Positions 1 to 5,710 of a DNA stretch of 64,000 nucleotides are shown here, one piece after another (position 1 is the first letter of the stretch; each line of letters starts with the position of its first letter). Location of the stretch: positions 1 through 64,000 of the forward strand of contig NZ_JAVKPH010000016.1 in NCBI RefSeq assembly GCF_031432425.1, written 5' to 3'. The stretch is from Ruixingdingia sedimenti. Its GTDB lineage: Bacteria; Pseudomonadota; Alphaproteobacteria; Rhodobacterales; Rhodobacteraceae. The position numbers and the translations under genes were made by a program. The notes under the pieces were generated by a model, which made no database searches, was not told the origin of the DNA, and worked only from the letters and a program-made list of their open reading frames with translations.

Positions 1-133
1 GCTTGCCAGTCGGCGCGGCCTTCCACGTCATGGCGGGGTCGAACCAGATCGTCAGAGAGCCGCGGCGCTTGAGCGCTGGGTTATAGGCGGGCCAGTTCCT
101 GGTCTTGTAGATCGGGGGTGTCGGTCTGCTCAT
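1..133 (-). CDS. IS5-family transposase, N-terminal part (runs off the window edge)
   Basis: The minus strand from an ATG at 133 is open to the window edge and encodes 44 residues beginning MSRPTPPIYKTRNWPAYN and continuing LKRRGSLTIWFDPAMTW. This is the characteristic start of IS5-family DDE transposases common in Rhodobacter and Paracoccus. Only the N-terminal segment is present, so the catalytic residues lie outside the window. It reads away from the disrupted endolysin gene at 197, and the matching terminal inverted repeat lies between the two. Whether the transposase is intact cannot be seen here. Confidence 0.85.
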   Translation of the reverse strand, partial: MSRPTPPIYKTRNWPAYNPALKRRGSLTIWFDPAMTWKAAPTGK

Positions 134-177
134 GCAGTCAAGCTACCACGCTGGATTCACGAGATGAATCCCTCACG

Positions 178-197
178 CGATTTGTGCAACAGAGCCC
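178..197. repeat. Right terminal inverted repeat of the IS5-family element
   Basis: Read on the minus strand this is GGGCTCTGTTGCACAAATCG, a typical IS5-group terminal repeat (GGCTNTGTTGCACAAAT type). It sits just upstream of the transposase start. Endolysin coding sequence begins directly after it, which fixes the IS/chromosome junction at about 196-198. The other end of the IS is outside the window, so the repeat pair and target duplication cannot be checked. Confidence 0.7.
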
Positions 198-817
198 TGG
201 CGACGGCCTATTGGGAGACGGCCCGCACGATGCTGCCGGTCGAGGAGGCCTATTATCTCGGCGCCAAGGCGGAGGCATACCGGCGCGGCCTGCGCTATTA
301 CCCCTGGTACGGGCGGGGCTTTGTGCAGTTGACGTGGGAGGCCAACTACCTGCGCGCCGGGCGCGAGGTGAGCGAGGACCTGATCGGCAACCCCGAGCTT
401 GCCCTGTCGCCCGACATCGCGGCGCAGATCCTCGTGGTGGGCTCGCGCGATGGCTGGTTTACGGGCCGCCGCCTCGACCACTACATCAACGCCCGCGGCA
501 CCGATTATGTCGGCGCGCGCCGGGTGATCAACGGCACCGACCGCGCCGACGCCATCGCGGCAATCGCCCTCGAATACGAGCACCAGCTGACCCCCGCGCC
601 CGCCTATCCTGCGATCCGCCGGGGGTCCTGGGGCGCCGTGGTGCGCGAGGCGCAGCGGCATCTGGCCGCGCACGGCTATGACCCCGGTCCCATCGACGGC
701 GTGTTCGGCGGCCTGACCGAGGCGGCAACCCGCGCCTTCCAGCGTTCGTCTGCCCTCGTGGCCGACGGCATCATTGGCCCCTTGACCTGGGGCGCACTCA
801 TCCCTGTGGAGATCTGA
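197..817 (+). pseudogene. Phage endolysin (GH19 chitinase-like plus peptidoglycan-binding domain), 5' end removed by the IS
   Basis: The surviving frame starts abruptly at the IS junction with LATAYWETARTM, an internal part of the lysozyme fold. It keeps the GRGFVQLTWEANY motif of GH19-like phage endolysins and a C-terminal PG_binding_1 domain (about residues 145-205, with YDPGPIDGVFG and the closing GPLTW). An ATG at 164 inside the IS end stays in frame and could give a 217-residue hybrid. The N-terminal part of the lytic domain, expected to hold the catalytic glutamate, is missing, so the product is probably inactive. The following holin-like gene starts 2 bases after the stop, as in a phage lysis cassette. 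Confidence 0.75.
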
Positions 818-819
818 CC

Positions 820-1146
820 ATGGACGTTATCCGCACCATCCTCGCGTTGCTGGAGCCGCATATCATCGAGCTTGTCGGTGCGGTGCTGGCCGCCGTCATC
901 GGCCGCGCTGCCATCGAGGCCAAGCGCCGGTGGGGTATCGAGATCGAGGCCCGCCACCGCGAGGCGCTGCACTCGGCGCTGATGACCGGCATCCGGGCCG
1001 CTCTGGGCCGCGGGCTCACCGGCCAGCCGGCGGTGGACTACGCCATCGGCTATGCGCAGGAGAGCGTGCCGGACGCGCTGGCCAAGCTGCGCCCGGCAGA
1101 GGCCGTGTTGCAGCAGATCGCGCGGCGCTACATGGACGCGCGGTAG
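820..1146 (+). CDS. Small phage protein beside the endolysin, probable holin or lysis-associated
   Basis: The product has 108 residues. One hydrophobic segment (about residues 4-25) is followed by a charged, helical C-terminal half containing KRRWGIEIEARHREALHSALMT. The single N-terminal membrane helix, the small size and the position 2 bases after an endolysin gene fit an LLH-type phage holin, but I base this on context and layout rather than on a diagnostic motif. An alternative is an unrelated phage tail-end protein. Confidence 0.5.
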   Translation: MDVIRTILALLEPHIIELVGAVLAAVIGRAAIEAKRRWGIEIEARHREALHSALMTGIRAALGRGLTGQPAVDYAIGYAQESVPDALAKLRPAEAVLQQIARRYMDAR

Positions 1147-1312
1147 CTCAGCCGCTGCTGGCCCGGGCATCGTAATAAGCCATCGCCATCCGCAGGGCGG
1201 GCTCGTAGGTCACGCGCCTGCCCGCTCGCCACATGCTGATGGTGCGCTGCGCGCCTGCGGCAGCAGGCTGGCCGGGCTGGTGGAGTGGGCGGGGTAGTAG
1301 CCCCGTCCGACG

Positions 1313-1708
1313 CTATGCCCCCACCAACTCCCGCCGCGCGGCCGAGGCGAGAAAGGCCGAACGGGTCATTCCTCTGCCCTTCGCGGTTTCGTCGATCGCG
1401 CGCAGCAAGCCGCGTTCCAGCGTGACATTGACGCGCTCCACCGCCGTATCAGCGGGGATATAGGGCACGGGCAGAAGAACGCCGCCCGTGGCCAGTACCG
1501 CGGCCACGTCATCGCGCTGGCGGATGGCGTCCAGCGGCGCGGGAGCAACATCCGGCTGATCCTCGAACCAGAGGTCCAGGGCTTCGGTCGCGGCCGCGGG
1601 AATGGCGTCCCAACTGTCGGCGGCCGCGAAGCAGCCGGGAAGGTCGGGGAAGGTCAGGCCGAAGGCGCTGTCCCCGTCCTGATGAACGATGGCGGTGTAG
1701 TAGCGCAT
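1313..1708 (-). CDS. hicB: HicB-type antitoxin
   Basis: The 131-residue product has the HicB partial RNase H-like fold at the N-terminus (YYTAIVHQDGDSAFGLTFPDLPGC) and a C-terminal ribbon-helix-helix-like DNA-binding segment (about residues 88-128, ERVNVTLERGLLRAIDETA). HicB binds and neutralises the HicA mRNA interferase and usually represses the operon. It follows hicA by 46 bases on the same strand. Its start has the ribosome site GGAG 8 bases upstream. Confidence 0.88.
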   Translation of the reverse strand: MRYYTAIVHQDGDSAFGLTFPDLPGCFAAADSWDAIPAAATEALDLWFEDQPDVAPAPLDAIRQRDDVAAVLATGGVLLPVPYIPADTAVERVNVTLERGLLRAIDETAKGRGMTRSAFLASAARRELVGA

Positions 1709-1754
1709 GGTATTACTCCATGATGCGGGGCGGAGAGGCGATAGGTAGACCGGG

Positions 1755-1943
1755 CTATAGAAGCCCGGCCTGTTGGTAGATGCTCCTGACGGTTCCTAGC
1801 GGCAGGTCTTTCTTCGGGTGCGGCAGGATCACGATCCGATCCCCCTTCCGAAGCTTGAGGTGTGATCCCTTCTTGGACACTTCCTCGAACCCCGCGTCTT
1901 TCAGAACCTTCAGGAGCTTTCGTGAGTTCGTTTCCAGCTCCAT
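1755..1943 (-). CDS. hicA: HicA-type mRNA interferase toxin
   Basis: The 62-residue product has the double-stranded RNA-binding-like HicA fold: MELETNSRKLLKVLKDAGF, then KGSHLKLRKG containing the catalytic histidine, then ILPHPKKDLPLGTVRSIY. The ATG at 1943 is chosen because AGGAGG lies just upstream; an in-frame start 30 bases earlier would place that site inside the gene. HicA cleaves mRNA unless bound by HicB, encoded next. The pair lies about 320 bp inside the element boundary, a common place for prophage addiction modules. Confidence 0.88.
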   Translation of the reverse strand: MELETNSRKLLKVLKDAGFEEVSKKGSHLKLRKGDRIVILPHPKKDLPLGTVRSIYQQAGLL

Positions 1944-1964
1944 CGCCCCTCCTTTCTGAATACA

Positions 1965-1993
1965 TATATACACACTGAATTGTGCCGCGTCAA
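1965..1993 (-). promoter_or_regulatory. Sigma-70 promoter of hicAB
   Basis: On the minus strand TTGACG (1993-1988) is followed after exactly 17 bases by TATATA (1970-1965), a near-consensus housekeeping promoter that is rare in such GC-rich DNA. The hicA ribosome site and start follow about 20 bases downstream. The AT-rich stretch around the -10 box is the likely HicB operator. Confidence 0.65.
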
Positions 1994-2202
1994 GCGGAAA
2001 TGTGTATGAAAGTGTTCATCCCCGCTGCTTTTCCCTGCGCCCTGAGGGTCCGAGGTCGATCAAGGACTTCCTCGCTGTACTCGACTTCCTTGATTTCGAC
2101 GGTCAGGCCCAGATCGGCCTACTCTAGGCCGTCCGGATTGGCTCGATCAGCGTGGGGCAGCGGTGACAACGGTTTACACCTGCGCTGTAACCCATTGATC
2201 TG

Positions 2203-2225
2203 ACAGGGGTGCATTTTGCCCCTGT
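2203..2225. other. Hairpin in the AT-richer stretch next to the attachment site
   Basis: ACAGGGG (2203-2209) and CCCCTGT (2219-2225) form a perfect 7-bp stem with a 9-base loop. TTTACA-like words occur at 2173 and 2225 on either side. Position 1994-2265 holds no convincing gene. It could contain integrase arm-binding or excision sites, but nothing proves that. Confidence 0.3.
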
Positions 2226-2265
2226 TTACAGCATAAATCCTGCCGTATCATGCGGTTAGGTGAGC

Positions 2266-2310
2266 CTCATAATCACGGGGTCGGGGGTTCGAGTCCCCCC
2301 CTCGCCACCA
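2266..2310 (+). other. Displaced tRNA 3' half with CAT anticodon (likely attR of the integrated element)
   Basis: The sequence reads from the anticodon loop CTCATAA through a variable loop, a perfect GGGGG/CCCCC T-stem with TTCGAGT loop, the acceptor strand CCTCGCC, discriminator A and encoded CCA at 2308-2310. The partner acceptor strand GGCGAGG is absent upstream, and the bases before the loop do not complete the anticodon stem. It is therefore half a tRNA (Met or Ile2 type), as left behind when a phage integrates into the 3' half of a tRNA gene. It separates phage genes on the left from chromosomal genes on the right. Confidence 0.75.
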
Positions 2311-2329
2311 CATCTTCCCTTATCCTCGT

Positions 2330-3076
2330 CTATCGCCCCGCCCGGCGGCGGATGTATTTGGTCACGAACCGGGCGTAGCGGTCCGATGTCTCGCGCGCCT
2401 CGCGGTGCAGGTTGCGCACAAGGGCCGGGGACAGGTCATCGTCCAGAAACGCGTCCAGCATCCGCGAATAGCCCGGCACCGTCTCGAAATGGTTGAGCGG
2501 CGGGTGCCCGCCGAAGGGCAGGGCCGCGCGGCGCAGGCGGGGAAAGTCGTGGCAGATCAGGTCGGCGTGCAGGCGGTCGACCGGCTGGGTGCGGGGGTCG
2601 TAGATCACCAGCCCGCGCGGCCCGCCATCCGCCGGGGGCGCATAGTCGTCGAACTGCGGATCGACCTCGGGCGCATAGGTCCGGCAGCGGGCGTCGAAGG
2701 GCGCGCGGTGGTCGAAGATGGAATACTGCGGCGCCACCAGCAGCATCGAGTCGATCCGCAGGTCGCCGGCGAACAGGATCGCGCCATAGCCGCCCATCGA
2801 AAAGCCGATGGCCTGCACCAGCCGGCCCTGCGTGTAGTCGCGCAGATGGCGGCGCAGGGCCGCCGTTTCGGCATTCACGAACCAGTCGTTGCGCGCCACG
2901 TCGATGGACAGATGCCCGAACCCCCGCCGCAGGGCACGCCGGGCCGGTACATAGTCGGTGAACCCGGTGCGGCCCTTGCGGCGGCGGTCGAAGGTCACAA
3001 GGATCCGCGCGCGGTCGAGCCCGGTCCCCGCGGCCCGCAGCCGCGTGCCGGAAAACAGCGTCGTCTCTGGCTCCAC
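2330..3076 (-). CDS. Alpha/beta-hydrolase-fold protein of unknown substrate
   Basis: The 248-residue product carries a nucleophile-elbow motif GFSMGGYGA (about residues 91-99), a core strand LLVAPQYSIFD, and a late histidine in FGGHPPLNHF, consistent with a Ser-His-Asp hydrolase. There is no signal peptide. The start is a GTG with AAGGGA about 8 bases upstream. It is the first chromosomal gene after the attachment site and reads towards it. The substrate cannot be inferred; similar proteins in this group are usually annotated only as hydrolases or hypotheticals. Confidence 0.6.
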   Translation of the reverse strand: MEPETTLFSGTRLRAAGTGLDRARILVTFDRRRKGRTGFTDYVPARRALRRGFGHLSIDVARNDWFVNAETAALRRHLRDYTQGRLVQAIGFSMGGYGAILFAGDLRIDSMLLVAPQYSIFDHRAPFDARCRTYAPEVDPQFDDYAPPADGGPRGLVIYDPRTQPVDRLHADLICHDFPRLRRAALPFGGHPPLNHFETVPGYSRMLDAFLDDDLSPALVRNLHREARETSDRYARFVTKYIRRRAGR

Positions 3077-3173
3077 CCGTTCGTCCCTTGCACCCCGTTT
3101 CCCCGGGATGCTGGATCATTTCCCGATGGGGGACAAGCGGATACGCCCTCCAGGGGGGATCGAGATTCGGTCT

Positions 3174-3402
3174 CGCCGCTCCGGCTGGCGAAGGCGCGTG
3201 CCTTCGCCATAGGGATTCAGATCGCGTTGCCCCGGCCGGGGGCCCCAAGCCCCCGGCCAGCGCCCGCCCCGCCCATGGCGGGCGCTACTCGCCCGCCGGG
3301 GCAGGCGCTGGCCTACCCATTGTTCCCGGCATCTCCGCCCCTGCTGCACCGCCGCGCGAACGGGCGGGGGAAACGCGATGCGTTTCCTGATCCCGCCCGG
3401 CC
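3174..3402. repeat. 229-bp hairpin-cluster repeat, copy 1 (B element)
   Basis: The intergenic stretch 3077-3429 holds no gene but carries this element, repeated at 8360-8588. It contains at least four strong dyads: GGCGAAGGC/GCCTTCGCC; the 10-bp GGCCGGGGGC/GCCCCCGGCC; the 10-bp AGCGCCCGCC/GGCGGGCGCT; and GGAAACGC/GCGTTTCC nested inside GGGCGGG/CCCGCCC. The two copies agree almost throughout except for a stretch after the first hairpin and one before the last. It lies upstream of the hydrolase gene and downstream of the 3430-4020 gene. It may be a composite mobile or regulatory element. Confidence 0.75.
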
Positions 3403-3429
3403 AGACCATGCGCTGAAGGTCGATTGACC

Positions 3430-4020
3430 CTAGGCCCAAAGCGCGGGGTCGGGGCGGTATTCCGATGTCACCTCCAGCGCGCGGTCGGCGCGGGCCGTGG
3501 CGGGGTCGGGGTGGTGCGCGGCGAGGGTGCGGTCGCGTTCGGCGATCAGGGCGGCGATCTGCGGCTCATGCGCGCGGATCACGGCGGTCAGCCAGCGGTT
3601 GACCAGATAGCAGGGCCGCGCCAGATGGGCGTCGAACCGTTCCAGCAGCGGCACTGTGCCCGCCGCATCCAGCCAGTCGTCGCCCACCACCCAGTGGTTC
3701 ACGGTGAAAAGCCGCAACAGCCGCCCATGGGCGTCCACCCCGATGGCCACCAGATGATGGATCGGCCCGCCCGCGCCCCCGGGGCGCAGGAAGCAGTGGA
3801 AATGGCCGTGTTCCGTGCTGCCCTCCGCCCGCGGATGGCAGTGGTAGAACCATGTCGCGCCGCTTTCGGGGTCGAACACGTCGCCCTTGGGGAAATGCTG
3901 CCAGTGTTCCACCCGGTCCGCGCCCTGAAGCGTCGCGGTCAGGACCGAATCCCCGGTCTTGGCGAGGATCGCGGCACAGAACAGCGCCTCTGCCACGGCC
4001 TGGTCGCGGGCGGCGGACAT
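3430..4020 (-). CDS. Conserved-looking protein of unknown function (DUF6969-like) with a His/Cys motif
   Basis: The 196-residue soluble protein has no signal peptide. Its most striking part is a dense potential metal or thiol site, FYHCHPRAEG followed by EHGHFHCFLRP (about residues 58-78), and it also has a conserved-looking NHWVVGDDW. The start at 4020 is chosen because it follows the stop of the cysteine-repeat gene by one base, suggesting coupled translation; longer in-frame starts would lie inside that gene. Its place as last gene of a sulfur-transport cluster suggests it handles the product carried or bound by the repeat protein, but no activity can be assigned. The DUF6969 label is from memory and unverified. 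Confidence 0.55.
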   Translation of the reverse strand: MSAARDQAVAEALFCAAILAKTGDSVLTATLQGADRVEHWQHFPKGDVFDPESGATWFYHCHPRAEGSTEHGHFHCFLRPGGAGGPIHHLVAIGVDAHGRLLRLFTVNHWVVGDDWLDAAGTVPLLERFDAHLARPCYLVNRWLTAVIRAHEPQIAALIAERDRTLAAHHPDPATARADRALEVTSEYRPDPALWA

Positions 4021-4021
4021 C

Positions 4022-4420
4022 TCAGCCCCCGACAGAGCAGGGCGCGACCGAACAGGGGGCCACGCTGCACGGGGCGACGGAACAGGGCGCGACGCTGCAA
4101 GGGGCAACACTGCACGGCGCGACGCTGCAAGGGGCGACCGAACAGGGGGCCGCGGCGGCGGGCACGGCAGAGCAGGGGCTGGCCGAACAGGGCGCGACCG
4201 AACAGGGGTTGGCGGCCGCCGGCACCGCCGCGCAGGGGTTCGCGGAACAGGGGGCGGCCGAACAGGGATTGGCGGCGCAGGGGTTCGCCGCCGGGGCCGC
4301 GGCCACCGGCTGCGGGGCGGTGGCGGGCTGCGGGCTGCGGGCCAGATGGTCGGCCGCCACGGCGGCGCCCGCCACGGCCAGCGCCGCGCCGAAGAGGAAG
4401 GTGTTGCGCTTGTCGCTCAT
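4022..4420 (-). CDS. Exported cysteine-repeat protein, 17 pentads with 15 Cys
   Basis: The 132-residue product starts with a signal or anchor segment (TFLFGAALAVAGAAVA, about residues 7-22) and an Ala/Pro linker. Residues 46-130 are an unbroken run of five-residue units of the form x-P-C-x-x. Cysteines sit at 48, 53, 58, 63, 73, 78, 83 and every fifth residue from 93 to 128; alanine replaces cysteine at 68 and 88. The last eight units are identical (APCSV). It contains no His, Met or Trp in the repeat. The gene lies 5 bases after the permease gene. A thiol-rich periplasmic carrier for sulfane sulfur or a soft metal (Cu, Ag, Hg) is plausible; no characterised family is recognised. Confidence 0.75.
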   Translation of the reverse strand: MSDKRNTFLFGAALAVAGAAVAADHLARSPQPATAPQPVAAAPAANPCAANPCSAAPCSANPCAAVPAAANPCSVAPCSASPCSAVPAAAAPCSVAPCSVAPCSVAPCSVAPCSVAPCSVAPCSVAPCSVGG

Positions 4421-4425
4421 CCCGC

Positions 4426-5625
4426 TCACTCCATCCCGAACAGCCGGCGGGCGCGGATGCCTACCAGCGAACCGCAGAAGGCGGCCCCGAACCACAGCCA
4501 GCCATGCAGGCTGCCCGAGGCGATGCCGGAAAACAGCGCCCCGATATTGCAGCCGAAGCTGAGCCGCGCGCCGTATCCCATCAGCAGCCCGCCCACGACC
4601 GCCGCCAGCGCCGACCCCCAGGGCAGCGCCGCGCGCGGGGCGAACCTGCCCGCCAGCGCCGCCGCCAGCGCCGCGCCGAGGATGATGCCGAAGTTCATCA
4701 CCGAGGTCACGTCCTGCAGGACCGAGGCATTGAGCGCCCGCGCATTGCCGCCCGCGGCCCAGAACGGCCATTCGGCCACGCCGGCGCCAAGCGCATCCGC
4801 CGCCTTCGCCGCCCAGAGGCCGAAGCCATAGGTCACGGACCAGGGATGACCCGCCACGAACAGCGTGGCGATGTTCAGCCCCGCCAGCGCCAGCCCCACG
4901 CCGACCAGCGGCCAGGGTCCGTGCACCAGCCGCGCCAGCCCCCGGCGCGGGGGGCTCGGCACCCGCTCCAGCGCGCCATGCTCGCGCCGCTCGATCACCG
5001 CCGTCACGGCGGCCACGGCGCCGAGAAAGGCCAGTGTGGCCAGAATCGCCCCGGGCACGCCCAGGGTCTTGCCCAGGTCCACCGTGCCGATCGAAGGCAG
5101 CGTCAGCCACCAGGGCAGATGCGCGCTGCCCGCCAGCGCCCCGATGCAGAAGAAGGCCAGCGTCAGCAGCATCCGCGCCGACCCGCCGCCGACGGTGAAG
5201 AGCGTGCCGGACCCGCAGCCGCCGCCGAGTTGCATGCCAAGGCCGAACATCGCCGCGCCGACCAGAACCGACACGCCCACCGGCGCCAGCGCGCCGACCG
5301 CGCGCACCTCGGGCACCAGCCCGCCCAGAACGGGGATGAACACCACCGTGGCCGCCGCCACCATCAGCATCTGCGCCCGCATCGCCCGGCCGCGGCGTTC
5401 CTGCACCATCCGCCGCCAGCCGCCGGTAAAGCCGAACGCGCCGTGATAGAGCGCCGCCCCCATCAGCCCGCCGATCAGGAACAGCACCGCCTGCCGCGGG
5501 CTGACCGCCCCGGCGATGAGCAGCGGCAGGGTGACGAACAGCGCCGTGACCACCAGCACCACCCCGGTATCGGGGCTGAGGCGCGGCGGCGTGGCGGCGG
5601 GGGTGGAGGACAGGGGGATGGACAT
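4426..5625 (-). CDS. YeeE/YedE-family (TsuA-like) sulfur/thiosulfate permease
   Basis: The 399-residue inner-membrane protein has about ten hydrophobic segments and the two signature motifs of the YeeE/YedE family: GLGMQLGGGCGSGT (Cys137) and ARLSFGCNIGALFSG (Cys359). In TsuA, cysteines in equivalent loops relay thiosulfate through the membrane. Upstream lies an exported rhodanese and downstream, 5 bases away, the cysteine-repeat protein, all on the same strand. This supports import of thiosulfate or another reduced sulfur species. The exact substrate is inferred. Confidence 0.85.
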   Translation of the reverse strand: MSIPLSSTPAATPPRLSPDTGVVLVVTALFVTLPLLIAGAVSPRQAVLFLIGGLMGAALYHGAFGFTGGWRRMVQERRGRAMRAQMLMVAAATVVFIPVLGGLVPEVRAVGALAPVGVSVLVGAAMFGLGMQLGGGCGSGTLFTVGGGSARMLLTLAFFCIGALAGSAHLPWWLTLPSIGTVDLGKTLGVPGAILATLAFLGAVAAVTAVIERREHGALERVPSPPRRGLARLVHGPWPLVGVGLALAGLNIATLFVAGHPWSVTYGFGLWAAKAADALGAGVAEWPFWAAGGNARALNASVLQDVTSVMNFGIILGAALAAALAGRFAPRAALPWGSALAAVVGGLLMGYGARLSFGCNIGALFSGIASGSLHGWLWFGAAFCGSLVGIRARRLFGME

Positions 5626-5657
5626 CGCGCGTCTCTCTCAGGGTTCGGTCATGGGCA

Positions 5658-5690
5658 GGGGCGCCGGCTGCCGCATGCAGCCGGCGCCCC
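5658..5690. terminator. Perfect 14-bp hairpin between the rhodanese and permease genes
   Basis: GGGGCGCCGGCTGC (5658-5671) and GCAGCCGGCGCCCC (5677-5690) pair perfectly around a 5-base loop. It lies in the 85-base gap inside the sulfur cluster. There is no U-tract on the minus-strand side, so it may be an attenuator, a Rho-assisted stop or an RNA-stability element that sets different levels of rhodanese and permease. Confidence 0.5.
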
Positions 5691-5710
5691 GAAAAGGTGT
5701 ATGTATCAGT

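Noticed and set aside
1148..1312. A 55-codon minus-strand frame continuing after the hicB stop, with RTISMWRAGRR and ALRMAMAYYDARA
   Set aside because: It lacks a credible start and ribosome site and matches no family I recognise. At most it is a gene remnant of the phage region.
1982..2203. A 73-codon frame between hicA and the half-tRNA
   Set aside because: Composition is unlike a protein, there is no ribosome site, and it overlaps the hicA promoter.
2266..2310. An intact tRNA gene
   Set aside because: The 5' acceptor strand, D-arm and a matching anticodon 5' stem are missing.
4021..4420. CRISPR-like array suggested by the regular 15-bp repeats
   Set aside because: The units are contiguous with no unique spacers and encode an in-frame protein repeat.
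3852..4562. Plus-strand repeats reading (T/A)EQGAT and similar, antisense to the cysteine-repeat gene
   Set aside because: They are the mirror of the 15-bp repeat. The minus strand has a signal peptide, a start and coupling to neighbours, while the plus frame begins inside another gene.
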